NCBI GenBank assembly: GCA_963789225.1
Contig: CAWBKD010000022.1
Span: forward strand, 301,831 to 365,830
DNA length: 64,000 nucleotides
Reading direction: 5' to 3'
DNA from: Palsa-504 sp963789225
GTDB lineage: Bacteria > Actinomycetota > Actinomycetes > Streptosporangiales > Streptosporangiaceae
A program made the translations under genes and the position numbers. Positions 27,241 through 34,500 of this stretch are shown here, one piece after another. Each line of letters begins with the position of its first letter. Position 1 is the stretch's first letter. Under the pieces are notes generated by a model. That model ran no database searches. It was given only the letters and a program-made list of their open reading frames with translations, and had not been told where the DNA came from.

Positions 27241-28599
27241 TCATGACCGACCGGTCAGGGCCGCCAGCGTGGCCGAACCGGCTCCGACCCCGGCCGTGAG
27301 CGCCAGCAGCAGGCAGCGGGTGGCCAGCGCGGAGTCGAACCCGCTCAGCTGGAGCGCCCGCGCCGCGCGTTCCAGCTCGGCGCCGGCCAGCTCGGCGGGC
27401 AGGCGACCATCCGCCGGTATCACACCGGCCAGCAGCGGCCGGACGTAGTCGCAGAATGCGTCGTAGGACGCCCGCGTGAAATTGCTCTCGTACCGGTCCG
27501 GGCGGTCCCAGGACAGGTACAGGCGCGCGAGCTCGCGATCCTCGCCGGCCAGGAACTCATCCGCCCACAGCGCGTGGTTGCGGCTGGTGGAGAACTTCTG
27601 CCCGTCGAGCAGGTACAGCTCGTTGACGGTGGCGCCGCGCAGCAGCGGTCGCCGCACCCCCGCGGCGGCCAGGATCGCCGGGTAGAGGATCGCAAAGTAG
27701 AAGGAGTTGTCGATCCCGTTGAAGTGCCAGACCCCCTCCACCTCGTGCCAGGCCTCGACGCGCTCCGCCAGGCTGGCCGCGCCGGGAGCCAGCGCTTGGG
27801 CCGGCCCGTAGAAGTAGCTCAGGCCGAGCTCGGTGGGGAAGTCGACCCGGAGCCCGGACAGCTCACCGTCGCACTCGATGCCCCAGTTGGTGGGGTACGC
27901 AACGGGATAGTCGGGCAGGGGCGCCCGCAGGTAGTGCGCCAGCGCGGCCCGGACCCGCCCAGGCAGCTCGGCCTGCTGCCATTCCGCGAGCAGGTGCGGC
28001 CGGTAGTCCTCCAGCGGCAGGACAGGCACCGTGACCTGCATCGGGCGCAGAGCGCCGCCGCACCGGGCGCAGCTGGCGTCCACGAGCAGCTCAGCAGCGG
28101 TGAATCCGCCGCAGGGCTCGCAGGAGGTTCCGTTCGCCCCGGCGCCGCAGATCGGGCACTTCCCGACCACGTAGGAGTGGTGCATGGTACGGCCGCAGTC
28201 CGCGCACGCGTGCAGCGTGACCTCGCGCAGGCTGACGGCGCCCGTGGCGACCAGCTCGGTCAGCATGCCCCTGATGGCCCGCTGGAACGCCTCCTCCTCC
28301 GGGTCGAGGAACACATCCCAGCCGATGCCCGCCAGCTCCCACGCCGTGGTGATCTGGGCCCGGAACCCGGCGACCATCTCCGCCACGTCCACGCCGAGGT
28401 TCTCCGCCTTGGTCAGCACGTAGTTCGGATGCACGTCGAGGCCGGCCAGGGTCAGCACGCGGTCCCCGCGGGCCCGCGCCGCCCGGGAGGCGATGTCGGC
28501 GGCCAGGTACGGGCCGGACAGGTGCCCGATGTGCAGGGGTCCGTTTACCGTGGGCTGCGGGATAACGATGACCGTCACACCCGACTGCTTACTATTCAA
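27241..28599 (-). CDS. Methionyl-tRNA synthetase-like protein, candidate hydrazine synthetase component
   Basis: A 452-residue class I aminoacyl-tRNA synthetase fold related to MetRS. The HIGH motif is intact ('PLHIGHLSG', His23-His26). Four CxxC knuckles (Cys132/135, 148/151, 160/163, 177/180) match MetRS zinc knuckles, and the KMSKS loop is 'KFSTS' near residue 335. Only about 107 residues follow, too short for a full anticodon-binding domain, so a tRNA-charging role is doubtful. In s56-p1 and triacsin pathways such a domain activates an amino acid and esterifies it to N-hydroxylysine for the cupin. Here it is a stand-alone minus-strand gene beside the N-monooxygenase cluster. A truncated MetRS paralogue of other function is the alternative. 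Confidence 0.82.
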   Translation of the reverse strand: MNSKQSGVTVIVIPQPTVNGPLHIGHLSGPYLAADIASRAARARGDRVLTLAGLDVHPNYVLTKAENLGVDVAEMVAGFRAQITTAWELAGIGWDVFLDPEEEAFQRAIRGMLTELVATGAVSLREVTLHACADCGRTMHHSYVVGKCPICGAGANGTSCEPCGGFTAAELLVDASCARCGGALRPMQVTVPVLPLEDYRPHLLAEWQQAELPGRVRAALAHYLRAPLPDYPVAYPTNWGIECDGELSGLRVDFPTELGLSYFYGPAQALAPGAASLAERVEAWHEVEGVWHFNGIDNSFYFAILYPAILAAAGVRRPLLRGATVNELYLLDGQKFSTSRNHALWADEFLAGEDRELARLYLSWDRPDRYESNFTRASYDAFCDYVRPLLAGVIPADGRLPAELAGAELERAARALQLSGFDSALATRCLLLALTAGVGAGSATLAALTGRS

Positions 28600-29036
28600 C
28601 TTTCACACCAGCCCCGATAAAGCGCAGACAAAACGCATGACATTGCGTGCCCACTCCCACTCCCTTCACGCTGGCCAAGCTGGAGGGCCGTGAAGCGCCA
28701 GACGGTGCCGGTGGTCATCGCGGGCCGTAGCGCTGGCGACACAGGCGGCGCGCGAGGCGACTATACCGCCGCATATCCGGGCGGGCTAGCCCGAAGATCA
28801 ACAAAAGGGCCGCAGGAATGCCGGCTTATAGCCGTTCATGTGGGCTTATTACGGACAGTCAGGACGCGGGGGGACCGGCCGCCGCCCAGGGCCGCAGGAC
28901 GCCGGCGCTTACCCGCGCCCGGGCGGGGAGGCGGGGCATTGCGGCCCGGGGGGCGGCGGGTTAGCCTTGGGGCGGGATGGCCCGCCGCGGCGTGTTCGCG
29001 GGGGGCCGACTGCGCGGGCGACGGCCGGAGGTCCCG
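28600..29036. promoter_or_regulatory. Divergent intergenic region between the MetRS-like gene and the methyltransferase operon
   Basis: 437 bp without a supported gene. The left half is less GC-rich (for example AGCGCAGACAAAACGCATGA near 28620), and the right half becomes extremely G-rich before the methyltransferase. It should carry promoters for both directions. An alternative ATG start at 28977 would extend the methyltransferase by 20 residues into this region. Confidence 0.5.
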
Positions 29037-29768
29037 TTGAGTAACGGCAATTCTTCGCGCGATGCTGCGGCCGTCCCGATGTGGGACGAGGCTTATGGCC
29101 CGGCGCACCTGAAAGGCGAGCAGAACCTCTGGGGTGATCCGCCCGTCCCTTACGCGGCACGGGCTGCCGGTCTGTTCGGGGCGAACTCCTCCCGGGTGAT
29201 AATTGACCTGCCCTGCGGTGACGGCCGTAATCTCGCACCGCTCGCGGAAGGCGCGTCTATCCTGCTCGGCGGGGATACCTCGGTGCAGGCCATGGCTATT
29301 GCAGAAAGGGTTGCGGAAAGAGCGGGTATTGGCGGGAGAACCGTATTCGTTCGAATGGATGCTTTCGATACGGGCCTGCTCGACAATTCGGTCGACGGAA
29401 TATTTTGCTGGGATCTGCTCGGACACCTGACCAATGTCGGGGACGCACTCAGGGAATTCTACAGGGTGGTCCGCCCGGGCGGGCTCATCGTAGCCAATAT
29501 GTGGACGATGAATGACTGCCAGACGTCCGACCCGGATATCAGGCAGATCGCCCCTAAGGAATACATAGATCACTTCGATTTCTACTGTCGATTCTATGAC
29601 CGGGCGGATCTCGACGCGCTGCTGAGCGAGACCGGGATGAGCGCAGAATCCGTCGAGGTAAGTGCCTGGACCGAGCCAGCCCACGCCGATTACCGGACCT
29701 ATGAGCATGACCATGAAAGCCTCGCCTTCACGATCAGGAAACCCCTGGACGAGCATGCGGGTCGGTGA
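29037..29768 (+). CDS. SAM-dependent methyltransferase
   Basis: About 243 residues of a class I methyltransferase. Motif I is 'IIDLPCGDGRN', motif II the acidic 'LLGGDTS', followed by 'DNSVDGIFCWDLLGHL' and 'LREFYRVVRPGGLIVANMW' (motif III/post-III), as in methyltransferase_11/25 proteins. I chose the TTG at 29037 because GGAGG lies 7 nt upstream; an ATG at 28977 is possible. Its composition is visibly less GC-rich than downstream genes. Its end overlaps the kinase by 14 nt. Since kinase, PLP enzyme and lyase follow, N-methylation of a diamino acid (as in N-methyl-diaminobutyrate of mureidomycin-type antibiotics) is a plausible but unproven job. Confidence 0.82.
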   Translation: MSNGNSSRDAAAVPMWDEAYGPAHLKGEQNLWGDPPVPYAARAAGLFGANSSRVIIDLPCGDGRNLAPLAEGASILLGGDTSVQAMAIAERVAERAGIGGRTVFVRMDAFDTGLLDNSVDGIFCWDLLGHLTNVGDALREFYRVVRPGGLIVANMWTMNDCQTSDPDIRQIAPKEYIDHFDFYCRFYDRADLDALLSETGMSAESVEVSAWTEPAHADYRTYEHDHESLAFTIRKPLDEHAGR

Positions 29769-30729
29769 GCCCACGCCCGCCGAGCCCGAGCAGCTCACGC
29801 CTGGGTTAAGAGCGGGCATCGGGTACGCGATCGCCCACCACGGCGAGTTGCTCCAGGGCGTCTTCGATGACGGCACGGGCCGCCTGCGTCGCGCGCTGGT
29901 GACGATGCCGCTGCCGGGCCGCGGCAGCCGCGTCGTCTTCTACCCGAGCCAAAGTCACTGGGGCGTGGTCGGCCCGCCCGGGCTGACCAAATCCAGGCGC
30001 GCGGCCATCTACGCGCTGCGCGAGTTCTCCGGCCACCCGTCGCCGGCCAAGGGAGGCCGGGTCGAGATCACCAGCAACGTCCCGCGCGGCATCGGGATGG
30101 GCTCCTCGACCAGCGACGTCACCGCGACGATCAAGGCCGTCGCCGACTACCACGGCGTGTCCCTGTCCGTGGAGGAACTCGGCAGGCTCGCGGTGCTCGC
30201 CGAGATCGCCTCGGACTCCGTGATGATCGACGACCGCGTGGTGCTGTTCGCCCACCGCGACGGGCTCGTCCTCGAGACGTTCGGTCACCGGCTGCCGCCC
30301 ATGGTCGTGGTCGGCTGCGACACGGCACCCGGGCAGGTCGTCGAGACGCTCGGCCTGCCGCCCGCCGACTACAGCGACAAGGAAGCCGGGGAGTTCCAGG
30401 TCCTGCGCGGCGCGCTGCGCCGGGCCATCGCCCTGGCCGACGTCGCGCTGCTCGGCAAGGTGGCGACGGCCAGTGCGCGGATCAACCAGCGGTACCTGCC
30501 GAAGCCGGGCCTCGAGGCGCTGATCGAGCTGGGAGCGCGGCACGGCGGCGTGGGCCTCCAGATCGCCCACAGCGGAACCGTGGCCGGGCTGATCTTCGAC
30601 CCGCGCCTGCCGCGCGCCGGCCTCGACGGCTGCGTGCTGCGGATCCAGCAGCTCGGGTTCGAGGTGACGGACGTCATCGAGCCTGCTCACGTGCTGACGC
30701 TGCGCGCGGCGCACCGGGCGGCCTCATGA
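29755..30729 (+). CDS. GHMP-family kinase, L-threonine kinase (PduX)-like
   Basis: A 324-residue GHMP kinase. The N-terminal 'AHHGELLQGVF' matches the 'GxxGELxQG' start of PduX-type L-threonine kinases, and the ATP-binding loop 'PRGIGMGSSTSDVTATI' lies near residue 112. The start is the ATG at 29755 inside the methyltransferase end. The 3' end is ATGA-coupled to a PLP enzyme. Proposed job: phosphorylate the hydroxyl of threonine (or serine) to make a leaving group for beta-replacement, as proposed for the kinase in 2,3-diaminobutyrate pathways. Serine or homoserine as substrate cannot be excluded. Confidence 0.83.
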   Translation: MRVGEPTPAEPEQLTPGLRAGIGYAIAHHGELLQGVFDDGTGRLRRALVTMPLPGRGSRVVFYPSQSHWGVVGPPGLTKSRRAAIYALREFSGHPSPAKGGRVEITSNVPRGIGMGSSTSDVTATIKAVADYHGVSLSVEELGRLAVLAEIASDSVMIDDRVVLFAHRDGLVLETFGHRLPPMVVVGCDTAPGQVVETLGLPPADYSDKEAGEFQVLRGALRRAIALADVALLGKVATASARINQRYLPKPGLEALIELGARHGGVGLQIAHSGTVAGLIFDPRLPRAGLDGCVLRIQQLGFEVTDVIEPAHVLTLRAAHRAAS

Positions 30730-31799
30730 CGATCCGCAGCAGCTTCGGCGAGGCGACCGACGCCTATCAGCTGCCGAGGCTGATCCGGCTCGCGCCGAAC
30801 CTGTACGCCGCCTGCTTCACGCTCATGAAGATGATCCCCGCGCGGTTCATCCTGCGCCGGGCCGCTGAGCAGGGACGGCTGGAGGCCGGGACCGTCATCG
30901 TCGAGACGACCTCGGGCACCTTCGGCCTCGCGCTGGCCATGCAGGCCGTGCACATGGACCGGCGGCTGATCCTGGTCAGCGATCCCGTCATCGACGAGCG
31001 CCTCTACCGCAGGCTGACCGACCTCGGGGCCGTCGTCGAGCGGGTCACCGCCGCGGATGGCCGCGTGGCCGGCGGATACCAGGCCGCCCGGCTGGCCCGG
31101 CTCGAGGCGATCATGGGGGACCTGGACGCCGCCTTCTGCCCGTGGCAGTACTCGAACCCGGACAATCCGCGCGCGTACAGCGCCGTGGCCGAATACTTCC
31201 TCGAGTGCCTCGGGCAGATCGACTGCATCGCCGGGCCGGTTGGGTCGGGCGGCTCGATGTGCGGGACGGTCAGGCACGTCCGCGCGTTGCTGCCCGAATG
31301 CCGCGCGATCGGCGTAGACAGCCATTCCAGCGTGCTGTTCGGCCATCCGGACGGCCCGCGTGAGCTGCGCGGCATGGGGATGAGCCTGATGCCGGACAAC
31401 CTGGATCACCGGGTCTTCGACCAGGTGCACTGGACCACGCCGGCGCCCGCTTACCTGGCGACGCGGCAGTTGCACCAGCGGCACGCGCTGTTCATGGGGC
31501 CGTCGAGCGGGGCGGCGTACCTCGCGGCGCGCTGGTGGGCCGGCGCCAACCCGGACGCCCTGACCGTCGTGATGATGCCCGACGAGGGATACCGGTACCA
31601 GGACACCGTCTACGACGACGACTGGCTGGCCGAACGCGGTCACCTGAACGAGGCGCTGCCCGCCCAACCGGTCATGATCGACGACCCGGGCCAGCCCGTC
31701 GGCTCCTGGATGGCCTTCGACTGGGCGCGGCGCCCGTACGACGAGGTGATGCCGCCGTCGCTGCCCTCCGCGGTCACGGCCGACGGCGGGTCGCGATGA
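30726..31799 (+). CDS. PLP-dependent cysteine synthase-like enzyme (beta-replacement)
   Basis: A 357-residue fold-type II PLP enzyme of the cysteine synthase/SbnA group. The putative Schiff-base Lys35 is in 'FTLMKMIPAR', the substrate loop is 'ETTSGTFGLALA' (canonical ESSSGNLG), the phosphate loop is 'GPVGSGGSMCG' near residue 170, and 'MGPSSGAAYLA' carries the late Ser. The usual 'NPxGSxKDR' around the Lys is degenerate. It is coupled to the kinase before and the lyase after by ATGA overlaps. It probably replaces the phosphate of O-phosphothreonine or O-phosphoserine with an amine such as aspartate. Confidence 0.82.
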   Translation: MTIRSSFGEATDAYQLPRLIRLAPNLYAACFTLMKMIPARFILRRAAEQGRLEAGTVIVETTSGTFGLALAMQAVHMDRRLILVSDPVIDERLYRRLTDLGAVVERVTAADGRVAGGYQAARLARLEAIMGDLDAAFCPWQYSNPDNPRAYSAVAEYFLECLGQIDCIAGPVGSGGSMCGTVRHVRALLPECRAIGVDSHSSVLFGHPDGPRELRGMGMSLMPDNLDHRVFDQVHWTTPAPAYLATRQLHQRHALFMGPSSGAAYLAARWWAGANPDALTVVMMPDEGYRYQDTVYDDDWLAERGHLNEALPAQPVMIDDPGQPVGSWMAFDWARRPYDEVMPPSLPSAVTADGGSR

Positions 31800-33265
31800 C
31801 CGGAACCGGGCGCCTGACCGGCGAGCTCGGCCTGCGCACCCGCCGCCTCGTCTACGGCGAGCCGACCGAGGCCGAACTGGCGGCCGAGCTCGCGCTGATG
31901 ACGCGGGTCGACCGGGCGCACCTGGTCATGCTGGCCGAGCAGCAGCTCATCCCGGCCGCGACCGCGGGCCTGCTGCTCGGCGGCATCGACGAGCTGGAAG
32001 GCACGCAGTTCGCAGCGCTGCGATCGCGCCCCGCGCCCCGCGGGCTCTACCTGATGTACGAGGGTTACCTAATCGAGCGGCTGGGCCAACAGGTCGGCGG
32101 CGTCCTGCATTCCGGCCGGTCACGTAATGACCTCAAGGCCACCATATCGCTGTTGCGGCTGCGCGAGTGGCTGGGCGAGTTCGTCGAGCAGGCGGTCAGG
32201 CTCGAGGCCATCCTGCTCTCCCGCGCCCGGGTGCACGCCGGCGTGCTGATGCCGGCTTACACCCACTTCCAGGCCGCGATGCCGGTGAGTTACGGCTACT
32301 ACCTGCTCGGGGTGGCCCTCGCGGTCGGCCGGGAGATCGACGCGCTGACCGCGGCCAGTTCCGGGCTCGGGGCGTGCCCGCTGGGCGCCGGCGCGGTGGC
32401 CGGGACGGACCTGCCGATCAACCCGGAGCGAACCGCGCTGCTGCTTGGCTTCACCGCGGCCGCGCCGCACGCGCTTGACGCCGTGGCCAGCCGGGACGTG
32501 CCGCTGCGGCTCCTGGCCGGCGCCGCCAGCCTGGCCGTCGTGCTGAGCAGGCTCGGCACCGACCTGCAGCTGTGGAGCACCGCCGAGTTCGGCTTCGTCG
32601 AGTTTCCCGACCGCCTGGTCGGCGGCAGCTCGGCGATGCCGCAAAAGCGCAACGCGTTCCTCCTCGAGCACGTCAAGGCGAAGGCGGGGCACGTCACCGG
32701 GGCGTGGACCGCGGCCGCGGGCATGATGACGGCGGCACCGTTCACCAACTCGATCGAGGTGGGCACCGAGGCCATGGCCGCCATCTGGCCGGGACTCGAC
32801 GCGGCCCGGCAATCGGTCCTGCTCAGCCAGGTGCTCGTCAGCGGGGCCAGGCCCGTCCCCGACCGGATGCGCCAGCGTGCGGCCGACTCGTTCACCGCGG
32901 CGACGTGGCTGGCCAACCGGCTGGTCCGGCAGGGCGTCCCCTTCCGGACCGCGCACCGGATGGTGGGCGAGGCGGTCCGGGAGGCGCTGGCGGCGGGCTC
33001 GACCGAGCTGGCGGACTTCGGGCCGCCCGGCTGGCTGGCCGGGATCGAGGCGCCTGGCCTGGACCTGGCGGACCTGATGCGCGCGCACGCGCGCGGCGGC
33101 GGCCCGGGAGCGTTCGCCGGCGCGTTCGCCGATGCCGTGTCCCGGTGGGCCGCGCACCGGCGCTGGCACCTGGAGTGGCGCCGCGCCAGCCGCGACGCCG
33201 ACGCCGCGCTGGCGGCCGCCGCCGGCCGGCTCAAGGACCTGGGTTCCACGGTGGAGCACGGATGA
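31796..33265 (+). CDS. Argininosuccinate lyase-like enzyme (fumarase/aspartase superfamily)
   Basis: A 489-residue ArgH-like lyase. Seen: 'VLHSGRSRNDLKATIS' near residue 104 (ArgH: HTGRSRNDQ), 'AYTHFQAAMPVSYGYYL' with the catalytic-region His, and the signature 'GSSAMPQKRNAFLLEHVKAKAG' near residue 280 with its mobile-loop Ser. Such lyases eliminate fumarate from N-succinyl adducts. Next to a kinase and a cysteine-synthase-like enzyme, the likely job is releasing fumarate from an aspartate adduct to leave a vicinal diamine. This matches the Pac17-type lyase and the friulimicin dab genes. No arginine-pathway neighbours are present, which argues against housekeeping ArgH. Confidence 0.85.
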   Translation: MTGTGRLTGELGLRTRRLVYGEPTEAELAAELALMTRVDRAHLVMLAEQQLIPAATAGLLLGGIDELEGTQFAALRSRPAPRGLYLMYEGYLIERLGQQVGGVLHSGRSRNDLKATISLLRLREWLGEFVEQAVRLEAILLSRARVHAGVLMPAYTHFQAAMPVSYGYYLLGVALAVGREIDALTAASSGLGACPLGAGAVAGTDLPINPERTALLLGFTAAAPHALDAVASRDVPLRLLAGAASLAVVLSRLGTDLQLWSTAEFGFVEFPDRLVGGSSAMPQKRNAFLLEHVKAKAGHVTGAWTAAAGMMTAAPFTNSIEVGTEAMAAIWPGLDAARQSVLLSQVLVSGARPVPDRMRQRAADSFTAATWLANRLVRQGVPFRTAHRMVGEAVREALAAGSTELADFGPPGWLAGIEAPGLDLADLMRAHARGGGPGAFAGAFADAVSRWAAHRRWHLEWRRASRDADAALAAAAGRLKDLGSTVEHG

Positions 33266-34500
33266 CCGGTGCGTGGCTGGTGCTCGTGGAGAGCAACACG
33301 ACCGGATCGGGACGGCTGTTCTGCTCCTGCGCGCGCCGGCTCGGGCTGCGGCCGGTGCTGCTGGCCCGTGACCCGGCGCGGTACCCCTACGTGGCGGCCG
33401 ACCACATCGAGCACCGGCTGGCCGACACCGGCTCGGCGGCGGGCGTGCTTAAGGCGTGCCGCGACCTGGAGGGGACGATCGCCGGCGTCACGAGCAGCTC
33501 GGAGTACTCCATCGCCACCTCGGCCGAGGCGGCCCGCGAGCTCGGGCTCCCCCACCCGGACCCGGACGCCGTGCGGACCTGCCGGGACAAGCACGCCCAG
33601 CGCGTCGCCCTGAGCCGCGCCGGGGTGAGCTGCCCGCGGTATGCCGCCGCGCACACGCCGGATGAGGCCGCGGCGGCCGCCGCGCGGATCGGCTACCCCG
33701 TCGTGGTCAAGCCGGCCTCGGGCACCGGATCGATCGCCGTGCGCCTGTGCCGGACCCCAGAACAGGTCCGCGCCGCGGTCGGGCACGCGTTCTCCGGGCC
33801 GGATCCCGCGCTCCCGCCCCAGGACACCGTCCTGATCGAGGAGTACCTGACCGGTGCCGAGTACTCCGCGGAGCTCATCGACCTCATCGTCGTCGGGATC
33901 ACGAAGAAGCTGCTCGGCGGCGAACCGTACTTCGTCGAGGTCGGTCACGATTTCCCCGCGCCCCTCCCGGCGGCGGACCAGGCCGCCGTCGGCGAGGTGG
34001 CCGTCGCCGCGATCCGCGCCCTCGGCCTCGGCTGGGGCGGCGCCCACGTCGAGGTCCGCTACTCCGCCGCGGGCCAGGCGTGCGTGGTCGAGGTCAACCC
34101 CAGGCTGGCGGGTGGGATGATCCCGCGCGCGGTGCAGGAGGCGACCGGCATCGACATGATCTTCCACGTGGTCGCCGCCGCAGCCGGCAGGCCCGAACCG
34201 CTGGCGCCCCGGCCGGAGCGGGCCGCTTCGATCCGCTTCCTGGTAGCCGGCGAGGAGGGCACGCTGACCGGGGTCCGGGGCGTGGCCGAGGCGACGGGCC
34301 TCCCCGGCGTCGTCGAGGTGGGCATCACGGCCCAGGCCGGCCAGCAGGTGGTGTTGCGCCATTCGTTCCGGGACCGGCTGGGCTACGTGATCGCATCCGC
34401 CGCGGGAAACGCCGAGGCCGTACGGACCGCCGACGCGGCCCTGGCGCTCCTGGCCGCCTGCGTCACGCCAGTGGAGGCCGGGTGTGCGGCAGCGTCATGA
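33262..34500 (+). CDS. ATP-grasp ligase
   Basis: A 412-residue ATP-grasp enzyme. 'DAVRTCRDKHAQRVALSRAGV' precedes 'GYPVVVKPASGTGSIAVRL' (ATP Lys), then 'TVLIEEYLTGAEYSAELI' and 'ACVVEVNPRLAGGMIPRAV' with the Mg-binding Glu/Asn. It closely resembles carboxylate-amine ligases of the BacD/carbamoyl-phosphate-synthase-like group. It is ATGA-coupled to the lyase upstream and the flavoprotein downstream, so it probably joins the diamino acid made by this operon to another building block. Confidence 0.86.
   Translation: MTGAWLVLVESNTTGSGRLFCSCARRLGLRPVLLARDPARYPYVAADHIEHRLADTGSAAGVLKACRDLEGTIAGVTSSSEYSIATSAEAARELGLPHPDPDAVRTCRDKHAQRVALSRAGVSCPRYAAAHTPDEAAAAAARIGYPVVVKPASGTGSIAVRLCRTPEQVRAAVGHAFSGPDPALPPQDTVLIEEYLTGAEYSAELIDLIVVGITKKLLGGEPYFVEVGHDFPAPLPAADQAAVGEVAVAAIRALGLGWGGAHVEVRYSAAGQACVVEVNPRLAGGMIPRAVQEATGIDMIFHVVAAAAGRPEPLAPRPERAASIRFLVAGEEGTLTGVRGVAEATGLPGVVEVGITAQAGQQVVLRHSFRDRLGYVIASAAGNAEAVRTADAALALLAACVTPVEAGCAAAS

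Noticed and set aside
27241..28599. Housekeeping methionyl-tRNA synthetase
   Set aside because: The protein lacks a full anticodon-binding domain and lies in a biosynthetic context. A normal metG is expected elsewhere in the genome.
31796..33265. Housekeeping argininosuccinate lyase (argH)
   Set aside because: No argG or other arginine gene is adjacent, and it is translationally coupled to the kinase, PLP and ATP-grasp genes.
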